Positions 27,381 through 36,427 of a DNA stretch of 64,000 nt are shown here, in pieces. The DNA is from Oligoflexales bacterium (GTDB lineage: Bacteria > Bdellovibrionota_B > Oligoflexia > Oligoflexales > RGVZ01). Below the pieces are notes generated by a model. The model was given only the letters and a program-made list of their open reading frames with translations. It searched no databases and was not told the DNA's origin. Within the stretch, counting starts at the first letter, position 1. The number at the start of each line of letters is the position of its first letter. The stretch covers positions 1 to 64,000 of the forward strand of contig CANJZQ010000008.1 of NCBI GenBank assembly GCA_947479535.1. The letters run 5' to 3'. The position numbers and the translations under genes were made by a program.

Positions 27381-28895
27381 TCACCTCATCCTTGTGCGGG
27401 ATTGTTCCCGCATGAATTGCTCTACATAATATGGGCCACATCCACCTTTGCCGCTGGCGCCGCTGGCCTTCCATCCACAAAACGATTGTACGCCAGGCCA
27501 CGCCCCGGTGGTTGCGCCGGTCTTCCGATTGGCATAGAGAACGCCGGCCTCAGCCTCGTCAAAGAATCGTGTGATGTCGCGGTCGTCACGGGAAAAAATT
27601 CCTGCCGTCAGGCCAAAGTCCGTCTGATTTAGGATGGCAAGTGCTTGATCCAGTGAACGGACTTCAGTCAGCCCGGCAAAAGGCAGGAAAAGTTCTTGCT
27701 GCATCAAATCATGATTGGGATCCAGCTCAGCAAAAGTCGGCATCACATAGTGACCGGCCGGCAAACGGTCTGCGCAGTTTTCATGACGGTAAATGATCTT
27801 GCCGCCATTTGTCGACGCCAAGGCGATGGCGCGATCATTGCGCCCAACGCCAGCGGCATTGATTACTGGTCCAAGGCCGCAGTCGGCTGCCGAGGCTTCC
27901 GCGACTTTCCATGTCGCAGCGCGTTCAAGAAGTTTGGTGGTGAATTCTTTCCTGATGTCGGCATGGACCATAATCCGGGAGAGGGCGCTGCACTTTTGCC
28001 CGGTGAGGCCAAAGGCTGATTTGACGCAGCCTTCCGCCGCCTCGTCCAAGTTTGCGCTGGGCATGATGATGGCGCCATTTTTTCCGCCGAGTTCCATCAA
28101 ACAAGGCTTGATCCAACGGCCGCTGCCGCAGGTGCGATGGATTTCCATTCCGGTTTTCACGCTGCCGGTGAAGGCAACGCCGGCGATCCCGCGGTGGGAA
28201 ACGAGGGCTGCGCCAATGGACTGGCCGCGACCCTGGCAAATTTGGAAGACCCCCTCGGGCAGCCCGGAGTCTCGCATCACGCCGAGCAGCAGTTCACCGG
28301 TCCAAGGTGTCTCTTCGCTTGGTTTCAGGATGACAGAGTTGCCACCGAGGATTGCAGCACCGGACATGCCGGCCGCCAGTGCTGCCGGGAAATTGAAGGG
28401 CGAGATTACGGCAAAAACCCCGTAGGGCCTCAGAAAACTTCCGGTTTCCTCGTTGGGCAGCAGGCTCTTTAGCGGGCGAAAATGGCCCCCGGCAGCCACC
28501 ACTTGATCCGCATAGTAATCGAGGAGGTCGGCTGACTCGTCGACATCGCCGAAAGATTCAATGCGATTCTTGCCGGCTTCAAGGCAGACCGCAGCAGAAA
28601 GTTCAATCCTGCGGCTGCGGATGATGGATGCTGCACGACGAACAACCGCAATGCGATCTTCCCACGATTGCGCGGCCCATGATTTTTGAGCTTTTGCCGA
28701 CAGGTCCACCATTTCGTCAAGGGCCGCAAGTGGAAATGCGCCAAAGCGATGCAGGTGCTCGGAAGTGTTTGATGGATTGATCGAATCAATATGATCAACA
28801 GATCCGATTTTTTTTCCGTATCCAATGACTGCGGGAAATTCCATTCCAAGATTTTTGCGTTGGGCAGAAATTGCGGCTTCAAATGCCTTTTCCAT
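27381..28895 (-). CDS. rocA: Aldehyde dehydrogenase, L-glutamate gamma-semialdehyde (P5C) dehydrogenase-like
   Basis: An NAD(P)-dependent ALDH of 504 residues. The catalytic block GLTGQKCSALSR holds the nucleophilic Cys, and MELGGKNGAI the general-base Glu. The C-terminus (SFCGWKASGASGKGGCGPYYVEQFMREQSRT) closely follows the P5C dehydrogenase (PruA/RocA) consensus, so the substrate is probably glutamate semialdehyde. The start at 28895 has GGAGG six bases upstream; it overlaps the thiolase end by 17 bases. The operon context with an aminotransferase fits ornithine or lysine-type catabolism. Confidence 0.87.
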   Translation of the reverse strand: MEKAFEAAISAQRKNLGMEFPAVIGYGKKIGSVDHIDSINPSNTSEHLHRFGAFPLAALDEMVDLSAKAQKSWAAQSWEDRIAVVRRAASIIRSRRIELSAAVCLEAGKNRIESFGDVDESADLLDYYADQVVAAGGHFRPLKSLLPNEETGSFLRPYGVFAVISPFNFPAALAAGMSGAAILGGNSVILKPSEETPWTGELLLGVMRDSGLPEGVFQICQGRGQSIGAALVSHRGIAGVAFTGSVKTGMEIHRTCGSGRWIKPCLMELGGKNGAIIMPSANLDEAAEGCVKSAFGLTGQKCSALSRIMVHADIRKEFTTKLLERAATWKVAEASAADCGLGPVINAAGVGRNDRAIALASTNGGKIIYRHENCADRLPAGHYVMPTFAELDPNHDLMQQELFLPFAGLTEVRSLDQALAILNQTDFGLTAGIFSRDDRDITRFFDEAEAGVLYANRKTGATTGAWPGVQSFCGWKASGASGKGGCGPYYVEQFMREQSRTRMR

Positions 28896-30087
28896 GGGAT
28901 TCCTCCGCTGTGACAAATTCACAAAGCATGGCGATTCCTTGACCGCCGCCAATGCAAAGGGTGGCTAACCCCAGATTTGTTGCGCTGGTTTCCGCTGTCA
29001 GGCGTTTAAGTCGTTCGTGCAGCGACATCAGCAGGCGCAGGCCGCTGGCTCCCAGAGGGTGTCCCAAGGCCAGGGCTCCACCCATGGTGTTCACAATGTG
29101 CGGCGGGAATTTCAGTTCGTCGATGCAGGCCATGGATTGAATGGCAAAGGCTTCGTTCATTTCTACCGCGGCGATTGAGTCGACTGTAATTTTATTTCTT
29201 GCGAATAATTTTTGGACCGCATGCACGGGGCCCATCCCCATGATTTCCGGTGCGACATGGGACGTGACGGTATCGATGATTCTCAAGAAACTTCGAGCTC
29301 CGCTGGCCCGGGCAAACCGTTCTGATGTGACAAGGCCTGCGGCGGCTCCGTCGCTCATTGGCGAACTTGTGGCAGCCGTAATGAGGCCATCAGCCCGAAA
29401 CGCTGGTGGCAGCGACGCCATTTTTTCAAGATTCACTGGAAACCGGATGCTTTCGTCGCGGCGAAGGCCACAAATGGGCAAGACGTGATTGTCGTAAAAC
29501 CCAGCATCCCAGGCCCGATGAGATGCGGCGTGGCTTGCAGCAGTAAATTCTTCTTGAGCGGCGCGGCTGATGCGCGGGAATCGCCGCGCGACATTTTCTG
29601 CGGTTTCTCCCATCGTGACATAAGCCTGAGTCGCCGCGACCTTTACCAGTTCCGATTCAGAGAAATTGGCTCCGCGACGCGGCACACGAGACATGGATTC
29701 TACGCCAGCGACCAACCATGCACTGGTTCTGCCGCAGGAAACGCCGGCTGCCGCAATCGCAGCCGCTTCCAAGGCCGATCCACACAGACGGTTCACAGTC
29801 ATCCCGGGAACTTCAAGGCCGGCACCAAGGCCAGCGATTCGGGCGATGTTGTAGCCCTGTTCCCCTTCTGGGTAGGCGCAGCCCACGACTAAATCCTGTG
29901 GCCCGTCCTCGTGCTGGTATGCGTTAGAAAATTTTTTCCGGTGTTCCTTCATAAGCATCACCAGCAATTCGTCTGGACGGATGCCTTTGAAGGAACCGCG
30001 CTGAGCGACGGCGAAGGGAGTCCTCATGCCAGCCCAGAAAACTGGCTGGATGGATTCACCGGTCATTTCAGTAAGGGGCTGGCGCAT
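28879..30087 (-). CDS. Thiolase (acetyl-CoA acetyltransferase)
   Basis: A 402-residue thiolase with the three catalytic blocks: NRLCGS with the nucleophilic Cys, a NEAFA loop, and GHPLGASG with the His, ending CIGGGQG with the second Cys. It would cleave acetoacetyl-CoA or 3-ketoacyl-CoA with CoA. Next to the 3-oxoacid CoA-transferase pair, a route from acetoacetate (or another 3-oxoacid) to two acetyl-CoA is the natural reading. An ATG with GGAGGA upstream is at 30087, overlapping the scoB 3' end by 20 bases; translational coupling is likely. Confidence 0.9.
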   Translation of the reverse strand: MRQPLTEMTGESIQPVFWAGMRTPFAVAQRGSFKGIRPDELLVMLMKEHRKKFSNAYQHEDGPQDLVVGCAYPEGEQGYNIARIAGLGAGLEVPGMTVNRLCGSALEAAAIAAAGVSCGRTSAWLVAGVESMSRVPRRGANFSESELVKVAATQAYVTMGETAENVARRFPRISRAAQEEFTAASHAASHRAWDAGFYDNHVLPICGLRRDESIRFPVNLEKMASLPPAFRADGLITAATSSPMSDGAAAGLVTSERFARASGARSFLRIIDTVTSHVAPEIMGMGPVHAVQKLFARNKITVDSIAAVEMNEAFAIQSMACIDELKFPPHIVNTMGGALALGHPLGASGLRLLMSLHERLKRLTAETSATNLGLATLCIGGGQGIAMLCEFVTAEESHGKGI

Positions 30088-30739
30088 GCATTTCCTCCAT
30101 ATTGAGCAGACTGGAGGAAAGTTTCAGGTCGTCGATGCTGACTCCCGGTGCCAATTTTTGAACCCGGAAAAGTCCCGCTTTTGGGGCGAAAATACCGAGT
30201 TCCGTGACCACGAGGTTGACGCAATTCATGCCAGTCAGGGGCAGGCTGCATTTTGATCGTAATTTCGGTGCACCGGATTTGTTGAAGTGAGTCATCACGA
30301 CAATCACGTGCTTTGCGCCATGAACGAGGTCCATCGCACCACCCATCCCTGTGACCTTTTGGCCTGGGACAATCCAATTGGCGAGGCTGCCCTCTGAGTC
30401 CACTTCCATGCCGCCAAGGACGCAAAAATCGATGTGGCCACCGCGGATCATGCCAAAGCTCAATGCACTGTCAAAAAAACTGGCCCCGGCGCGAATTGAT
30501 ATGGTTTCCTTGCCAGCGTTGATCAGGGTGGGGGATGCTTGTCCAGCGTCCGGTCGTCCCAAAACACCCAGCACACCATTTTCTGATTGGATAAAAACAT
30601 CAAGGTCGGCCGGAATCCTCTCTGGAATCATGGTGGGTAATCCAATGCCGAGGTTGACACTGCAACCTTGATTGAACAGTCCAATGACCTCGTCCAACAT
30701 CTCTTCTTTTGACCACGGCTGTTTTTGTATGGTCATCAT
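30068..30739 (-). CDS. scoB: 3-oxoacid CoA-transferase subunit B
   Basis: A 223-residue CoA-transferase beta subunit. SENGVLG near residue 54 contains the catalytic Glu that forms the glutamyl-CoA intermediate. The N-terminal NLGIGLPTMIP block and the DFCVLGGMEVDSEG block are typical. With subunit A it transfers CoA from succinyl-CoA to acetoacetate or a related 3-oxoacid. It overlaps the subunit A stop by four bases and the thiolase start by 20, consistent with one polycistronic message. Confidence 0.92.
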   Translation of the reverse strand: MMTIQKQPWSKEEMLDEVIGLFNQGCSVNLGIGLPTMIPERIPADLDVFIQSENGVLGVLGRPDAGQASPTLINAGKETISIRAGASFFDSALSFGMIRGGHIDFCVLGGMEVDSEGSLANWIVPGQKVTGMGGAMDLVHGAKHVIVVMTHFNKSGAPKLRSKCSLPLTGMNCVNLVVTELGIFAPKAGLFRVQKLAPGVSIDDLKLSSSLLNMEEMHAPAPY

Positions 30740-31446
30740 TTTGATTCCTTCAGGATTTCAATGTCGTTGCGGTAATTCTTGCCTTGATAGATGCGCTGAA
30801 CAAAGATCCCTGGCAGATGAACTTCCTCTGGACGAATTTCGCCCATGGGAACGAGTTCCTCGACTTCAACCACCGTGATTTTTGCTGCCATGGCCATCAG
30901 TGGCGAAAAATTTCGCGCAGATTCCTGAAACCAAAGGTTGCCATAAGTGTCACCGCGCTGGGCCTTGATGATCGCGAAATCTGCGTTCAGGGGCAATTCC
31001 ATGACACACGGCTTGTCAAACATCCGGACCTCTTTGCCTTCTGCCACAATCGTCCCGGCGCCGGTTGGGGTAAAAAAAGCCCGGATGCCAAGGCCTGCGG
31101 CGCGGATTCGCTCGCTGAAAGTTCCCTGCGGAACCAATTCGACCTTCACTTCGCCGGCGAGCATTTGTTTTTCAAGGTCCGGATTCCCGCCTACATAAGT
31201 GCAGATCGCATTTTTAATTTGGCGGTTCTGGAGCAATTTTACGAGTCCGCGCCCGGAGTTCCCAATATTGTTTGAAATGACTGTCAGTCCCTCGACTGGC
31301 ATCGTCGCAATGGCATCGATGCTATTTTCAGGGATGCCACAGAGTCCAAAGCCACCGCTCATGACCGTCATGCCGGAGGTGAGCCCCTCAAGAGCCTCGA
31401 GGGCGCTTTCGTAAACTTTGCTTTGGGGCTTTGTTCTGCCGCTCAT
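30736..31446 (-). CDS. scoA: 3-oxoacid CoA-transferase subunit A
   Basis: A 236-residue CoA-transferase alpha subunit: GLTSGMTVMSGGFGLCGIPENSIDAI contains the Gly-rich CoA-binding motif. The pair with scoB is separate in this organism, as in many bacteria, rather than fused. The ATG at 31446 has GGAGG nine bases upstream, and it follows the aminotransferase stop directly. The frame is open to 31488 but without a binding site. Confidence 0.92.
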   Translation of the reverse strand: MSGRTKPQSKVYESALEALEGLTSGMTVMSGGFGLCGIPENSIDAIATMPVEGLTVISNNIGNSGRGLVKLLQNRQIKNAICTYVGGNPDLEKQMLAGEVKVELVPQGTFSERIRAAGLGIRAFFTPTGAGTIVAEGKEVRMFDKPCVMELPLNADFAIIKAQRGDTYGNLWFQESARNFSPLMAMAAKITVVEVEELVPMGEIRPEEVHLPGIFVQRIYQGKNYRNDIEILKESK

Positions 31447-31447
31447 G

Positions 31448-32686
31448 TCAGGATGCCTCCGTGGAAAAATTTTCCAAAAACTTCTCAAGGCCGTGAAACA
31501 AAAGTTGATTGTCTTTGGATGTCATCACAAACGGCGGTGCCAGGATGATCGAATTTTCTTTGATCGCAAAATGAAGTCCGTAATCCAGGCCGCGTTCCCA
31601 CGTGATTTTCGGCCCAACGTCTGATGAACTGCTTTTCAAGTCTATGGCAGCCATGAGGCCCACGTTCCGTATGGCTTTTACCCGGGGATGCCTTTGGAGT
31701 TCCAAAAGCCCGGCGGTGAACTCCCCGGTGAGGGCCACCTTGGCAGATTGAAAGGCCTGGTCTTTGATGAGGTCCAGAACGGCGTCAGCGGCGGCGAGTC
31801 CGAGGGGATGGGCGTATGCAGTCAACCCTGCGGAAAGCATGTTGTGGTCGTAAAACTGAGCGACTTCTTCTTTTACCCACAAGGCCCCGAAAGGGACGTA
31901 TCCGCCGGAGATTGCCTTTGCCATGCAAACAAAGTCAGGTTTTATGCCGTAGTGATGCATGGCGAGATTTTTGCCCGTCCTGCCGAATCCGCAGCTGACC
32001 TCATCGATGATGAGCAAAATTTTGAATTCATGACACAGGGATTCAATTCCGCGCCACCATGACGCGTCAGGGATGATGACTCCGTTCATCCCCGAAATGG
32101 TTTCCAGACACATCGCGGCGATGTTTTTTGATCCGGCGGATTCAATGATGCGGCGCGTCAGGCTCAAATCAGGATCGTCGGCTGGTTCTGGTATTCTCAA
32201 GGTGGCATCCTGAGCACCGAAATGGCCTTGTCCCCGCCAGTCTCCGGTCACCGACATGGCTCCCATCGTCGCGCCGTGATAACTCTTCGCGCGAGCCGCG
32301 ACCAGACTTCGTCCGGTGATTTGACGGGCCATCTTCAAGGCATTTTCAACGGCCTCTGCGCCGGACAGCGTGTAGAAAATACGCCCTGGACCAGCGTCGA
32401 CAAAAGAACACAGCTTGTTGCTTACTCGTGTCTTTAATTCAAACTCGTGCTTTGGGTTGGCCACTGGCATTGCATCCACTTGCATGTGGATTGCATCTTT
32501 GATGGGGGCGCAGGAATGACCGAAGGCAACTTGAAAGTTGGTTGAGATCGCATCCAGGACGTGATGCCCCCCGGAAGTTCTGAAGTAACAGTCGTGGCTC
32601 GCAGTCACGGCAATGCGCGAGGCATGGCTCTGTGTGGTCCACGTCCAAAAGAAGTTGTCAGCGTTTTTGTGATTCATGGTTTTCAT
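31448..32686 (-). CDS. Class III aminotransferase
   Basis: A 412-residue PLP enzyme with LSGAEAVENALKMAR, IIDEVSCGFGRTG and CMAKAISGGYVPFGA (the PLP Lys in AKAISGG). It resembles bacterial omega-aminotransferases of the BioA/lysine or beta-amino acid type; substrate not assignable. It is the first gene of the operon with scoAB, thiolase, RocA-like ALDH and a second aminotransferase. Two in-frame ATGs (32686 and 32677) lack a recognisable ribosome binding site; the first is used. A long open frame extends to 32932 but no family similarity is seen there. Confidence 0.83.
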   Translation of the reverse strand: MKTMNHKNADNFFWTWTTQSHASRIAVTASHDCYFRTSGGHHVLDAISTNFQVAFGHSCAPIKDAIHMQVDAMPVANPKHEFELKTRVSNKLCSFVDAGPGRIFYTLSGAEAVENALKMARQITGRSLVAARAKSYHGATMGAMSVTGDWRGQGHFGAQDATLRIPEPADDPDLSLTRRIIESAGSKNIAAMCLETISGMNGVIIPDASWWRGIESLCHEFKILLIIDEVSCGFGRTGKNLAMHHYGIKPDFVCMAKAISGGYVPFGALWVKEEVAQFYDHNMLSAGLTAYAHPLGLAAADAVLDLIKDQAFQSAKVALTGEFTAGLLELQRHPRVKAIRNVGLMAAIDLKSSSSDVGPKITWERGLDYGLHFAIKENSIILAPPFVMTSKDNQLLFHGLEKFLENFSTEAS

Positions 32687-32762
32687 GTATACTAAATAAT
32701 CAGAATTTTCGCATTGGAGAACGTGTTTTTTAATTTCGGTGCAGAGAGCGAGGGTGTGAATA

Positions 32763-33473
32763 ATGGCTTTGATTCGCGCTCTGATTGGTTCGTATGCAAT
32801 AATCGCCGCCGTGACGACTTCTCCGGTTTTGTCTTTTTGCGCGGGTTTTCTTTGGCCTTCGTGCGCCAATGCGGCAACGGAATCCATGGATCCGCGTGTC
32901 GAAGATGTCCCGGATTTCATCCATATACCCATAACCAGACAGGCAAAAGACTACACTTGCGGTGCGGCAGCGCTGGCATCTGTATTGCACTGGCTGGATC
33001 CCAGGCTGGATTTTACCGAGGACAAGCTGGCCAAACAGCTGAAGTCCAATCGGTCCCATGGAACGACGATTCGCAACATCGAGGCTTTTGCGAAAGGCCT
33101 GGGATTGCATGTCGCGTGGCGTGATGGTTGGACGATCGGTGACTTGGAAGGTTCTTTGGCCAGGGGCATTCCAGTAATCGTTTTGATTCAGGCATACGCA
33201 GATTTTGAATCCGCGAATTCGAATTATGACTGGAAAAATGATTGGAGCAACGGCCATTACGTGGTGGTGAACGGCTTGGACGAAAAAAATATTTATATGA
33301 TGGATCCAAGCTCGCGAGGGACTTACACTTACATTCCTCGCAAAGAGTTCCTTGACCGGTGGCATGACGTGGACATCAACGTTCGCCATTTCAATTTCGG
33401 AATGACGATATTTGATCCAGGCAGATTGAATTTTTCGTCTTACGATCGCGATCGATTCACGAGGTTGCAGTAG
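32763..33473 (+). CDS. Exported C39-like cysteine peptidase
   Basis: A hydrophobic N-terminus with an ANAA-type cleavage site suggests export. The catalytic set of C39-like (papain-fold) peptidases is present: QAKDYTCGAAAL with the Cys, NGHYVVVNG with the His and a following MDPSSRGTYTYI with the Asp. Stand-alone C39 domains occur as exported peptidases in some bacteria; substrate unknown. It is 76 bases divergent from the aminotransferase and four bases before the M28 peptidase, so the two proteases are likely one operon. Confidence 0.83.
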   Translation: MALIRALIGSYAIIAAVTTSPVLSFCAGFLWPSCANAATESMDPRVEDVPDFIHIPITRQAKDYTCGAAALASVLHWLDPRLDFTEDKLAKQLKSNRSHGTTIRNIEAFAKGLGLHVAWRDGWTIGDLEGSLARGIPVIVLIQAYADFESANSNYDWKNDWSNGHYVVVNGLDEKNIYMMDPSSRGTYTYIPRKEFLDRWHDVDINVRHFNFGMTIFDPGRLNFSSYDRDRFTRLQ

Positions 33474-33477
33474 AATC

Positions 33478-35307
33478 ATGGGTCAACTGAGAAAAAAATC
33501 ATTGCTGGCGATTGTTTGTTTCGGAGCTTCGTTGGCCTCTTTGGCTTCTGCGACACGCGGGTACGACCGGCCAGTCGAATGCCCGTCGCCTGACGATCTG
33601 GGGATTTTTCCTGAGGGTCGCTCCGTTTCGACGCAATCTCTTGCCCGTATAGCTCCAGCGTCAACAGGATCTGTGGTCCCGTCTGCAAATTCAGAGCGCA
33701 CACCGCCTTTTGAAACCGGCCCCAAAGTTCTCCCTCACCTTCGCAAGGCAAGTCGTGCGGGATCTTCTCCCAAGCCGGGTTTGCGGCTGGAACAGGTTCG
33801 GCTCGGCGAACAGCAAGTCATCGAAATTGCGAAAAAAAGTGGCCTGTCCGCGGGTGAATTTGAGGGCTGGCCAACGCGAAATGCCCTTGGCGTCGACTCA
33901 TGGACTTGGGCTCGTTACCGGAATGTTCCGGCAGAACCTTGGCGCTGGTTGGTGGTTCCTGAAAATTTAGTCGCCGGTTCCATGCTTGATATTGAAGTGG
34001 ATGACGCAGCCCCGTTGTTGCCAATCGTCCGCAATGCGGCGGGTGTTCCAAGCGACTACGAAGAAATTTTCCGTGATTTTCTGGACTTTCGTTTTCTTAC
34101 CATGAAGCCAATTTTTGGCGACATGATCTGGACAGACCAATTGAACGGGTCGAATGTTTACAGCAGTTGGCTGAATCCAGATTTGCGTCCAATTTACGAA
34201 CAGTGCGCGCCAGAGGCTGCTCGCAGTTTTGGGATTGAATTGCCCCAGCCGGCTCGTTTTAACGACAAGCCAATCACGTTCATCGCATCGCTTCGGGACA
34301 ACTTGATCCGCTGGAGTCCAGAGATTACCGTTGTGCCTTCGATGCCCGCCTCAATCACACCGAAGCGGGCTGCTGTTCAAGTCGGCGAGTGGTTGCCTGA
34401 TTTTCTGGAGATCTATCATCAGGCAATCGGTGTGATCTCTGGCGCGCAGATGGCAAAGTTTCCAATCTCTGGATCGGAAATGTATTTTACCAGAAAAAAT
34501 AACGCACAAATCGATCACCACCTGGAATACCTGAATGACTACCTCCAGGAGCGCTACAAGGAACTTGGAATTGAAACGAGGCGCCTGCCATTTGAATGGA
34601 GGCGCATGACCCACTCGAATCTTGTGGCTGTCATCCCGGGGGAAATGCAGGGTCGGGATCCGAACCCGGTGCTGATGATGGATCACATTGATACGGCTTT
34701 CGCACACGATGTGTTTTATAGCAGCGGGGTAAGGGTTTCAGTTCCGGGAGCTGACGACAACGCAACGGCCGTCGCGGCGTTGATGCTCGCGGCAGAGCAA
34801 TTGCGCGGCCGGAAGCATAAGCACGACATTTGGCTGGTTCACCTGACGGGCGAAGAATTTCCTGCGGACGATCTCGGTGCCCGTCATTTTGTTCAATCGC
34901 TCGATCTGAACCGGATTGAACCAAGTGCGATGATTCAGCTGGATATGATCGGCTATTCAAAAACCTCTGCGACTGAATTTCAGATCAATCCGGGCGATTC
35001 GCCAGGATCTCTTGAGCTGGCCCGCCTGGCGCTTGGTGCGGCCTCCGACGTTGCCCCTGGAATGCGTGGGCTTTACCGTCCATACGCCACGCCTGAAAGT
35101 TATTTGTACAACACCGATGGGATTATTTTTTCTGACTATGGCCTGCCGGTCATTTTGATCAATGAAGTGGTGAACAGGACCAACTATCATCTTCGGGACG
35201 GTGATTACCACCAGATGGCAGACAATATGGATAATGTCGATTTCGACTACGCAAGCGTCATTTCCAAGATCGCAATTGAGACGGCGGCGCGGGCGGCTGC
35301 CGAGTGA
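33478..35307 (+). CDS. M28-family zinc aminopeptidase, exported
   Basis: A signal peptide is followed by about 370 residues with no obvious family match, then an M28 metallopeptidase domain. The co-catalytic zinc ligands are in place: His403 (DHIDT), Asp426-427 (ADDN), Glu459-460 (GEE), Asp489 (LDMIGY) and His571 (DYHQM region). Family members release N-terminal amino acids. It starts four bases after the C39-like gene. The long N-terminal region could be an inhibitory prodomain or a substrate-binding domain, which is inference. Confidence 0.87.
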   Translation: MGQLRKKSLLAIVCFGASLASLASATRGYDRPVECPSPDDLGIFPEGRSVSTQSLARIAPASTGSVVPSANSERTPPFETGPKVLPHLRKASRAGSSPKPGLRLEQVRLGEQQVIEIAKKSGLSAGEFEGWPTRNALGVDSWTWARYRNVPAEPWRWLVVPENLVAGSMLDIEVDDAAPLLPIVRNAAGVPSDYEEIFRDFLDFRFLTMKPIFGDMIWTDQLNGSNVYSSWLNPDLRPIYEQCAPEAARSFGIELPQPARFNDKPITFIASLRDNLIRWSPEITVVPSMPASITPKRAAVQVGEWLPDFLEIYHQAIGVISGAQMAKFPISGSEMYFTRKNNAQIDHHLEYLNDYLQERYKELGIETRRLPFEWRRMTHSNLVAVIPGEMQGRDPNPVLMMDHIDTAFAHDVFYSSGVRVSVPGADDNATAVAALMLAAEQLRGRKHKHDIWLVHLTGEEFPADDLGARHFVQSLDLNRIEPSAMIQLDMIGYSKTSATEFQINPGDSPGSLELARLALGAASDVAPGMRGLYRPYATPESYLYNTDGIIFSDYGLPVILINEVVNRTNYHLRDGDYHQMADNMDNVDFDYASVISKIAIETAARAAAE

Positions 35308-35365
35308 AAATGGCCTGCGGGGGATAAAGGTTGATTCAGCGCGTTCGTTAATCTATGTTTTTACA

Positions 35366-36427
35366 GTGAAACTTAATCGCGACACTTCAACAGTAGACTC
35401 CCGACACGGAAGTCAGCGCCTGCCGATGGTTTCGGATTTGGCAGGACCTCTGGATCTTGGTCGGGCCATCCCTTGGGGCGAAGAGCTCCCTGGAATGCCC
35501 GATCTGGACGACGCCTTACTTGGGCCAGTTCGTGATTTTGCCGGCCGTGATTCAAAGCAGGTTCGGGCCCAGCTCGTTCGGATTGGTTTTGAACTGGCTC
35601 GCGGAAATCAAGACGACCTGCCGTCCGATGGTCCTTTACTAAACTGCTTATACTGTGTCGTCGAGGCTCTGCACGCAGGGTCGCTCGTGATTGACGACAT
35701 TCAGGACGTCAGTGAGGTCAGGCGGGGTCAACCCGCCCTGCACGTTCAGATTGGGGTACCGTTAGCCATCAATGCGGCCAACTGGCTGTACTTCTGGCCG
35801 GCTGACTTGATCCGTCAGCAGGGGATCGCCCCCGAATTGGAACTTGCGATTTACCGCCTGTATCACTCGACAATGATCCGTGCCCACTATGGCCAAGCGC
35901 TGGATCTCGGGCACGACATGGCACAAGTTACCCAAGGCAACGCACACGAGATATCGATGGCATCCATTGAATTGAAGACTGGTGAACTGATGAGCATGTG
36001 CGCGGAGCTTGGTGCCCTGGCAGGCGGTGCGGATGACTTCCGGCGCACGCGTTTGTCGCAATTTGGGCGCCGTTTTGGAGTTGCTTTGCAGATGTTCAAC
36101 GATATTGCTGAGGTCATGGGGGACATGTCCTGCAATGACAACGCCAGATCCTTCAGGCGCCCGTCTTTGATCTGGGCTGTTGCGGCGAGTGAGCTGCAAC
36201 CGGCCGCCTACGAGGAATTCCGGCGTGTTATGTGCGATCCAGACGAAACAACCAATGGCCGAAGCTTGTCGGACCATCCGGTCGTGCTTGAGGCTACCCG
36301 GCGTGCGTGCGAAGAAATGCAGGCGTGTATCGTTGAAGCCACAAGCATGTCGGAAGGCAGTAGAAGCGCAGGCACGGTATCGGCGCTGAATGACCTGGCG
36401 CGGAAAGTGATGAACACTTATGCGTAA
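35366..36427 (+). CDS. crtE: Polyprenyl synthetase, probable GGPP synthase
   Basis: A prenyltransferase of about 353 residues from the GTG at 35366; the frame is open from 35201, and an ATG at 35426 is another candidate, since no site is clearly preceded by a Shine-Dalgarno. The first Asp-rich motif is present as DDIQD (residues 110-114), followed by RRGQPALH. The second motif reads NDIAE (245-249), lacking the first Asp of the usual DDxxD. It is the first gene of crtEIB with crtI overlapping by eight bases. It would make geranylgeranyl diphosphate, the C20 precursor of phytoene. Confidence 0.85.
   Translation: MKLNRDTSTVDSRHGSQRLPMVSDLAGPLDLGRAIPWGEELPGMPDLDDALLGPVRDFAGRDSKQVRAQLVRIGFELARGNQDDLPSDGPLLNCLYCVVEALHAGSLVIDDIQDVSEVRRGQPALHVQIGVPLAINAANWLYFWPADLIRQQGIAPELELAIYRLYHSTMIRAHYGQALDLGHDMAQVTQGNAHEISMASIELKTGELMSMCAELGALAGGADDFRRTRLSQFGRRFGVALQMFNDIAEVMGDMSCNDNARSFRRPSLIWAVAASELQPAAYEEFRRVMCDPDETTNGRSLSDHPVVLEATRRACEEMQACIVEATSMSEGSRSAGTVSALNDLARKVMNTYA

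Noticed and set aside
31688-32062. Plus-strand frame within the aminotransferase
   Set aside because: Shadow of the conserved minus-strand class III enzyme.
35201-35365. In-frame upstream extension of crtE
   Set aside because: It overlaps the M28 peptidase 3' end antisense to no known domain, and the residues have no family similarity.
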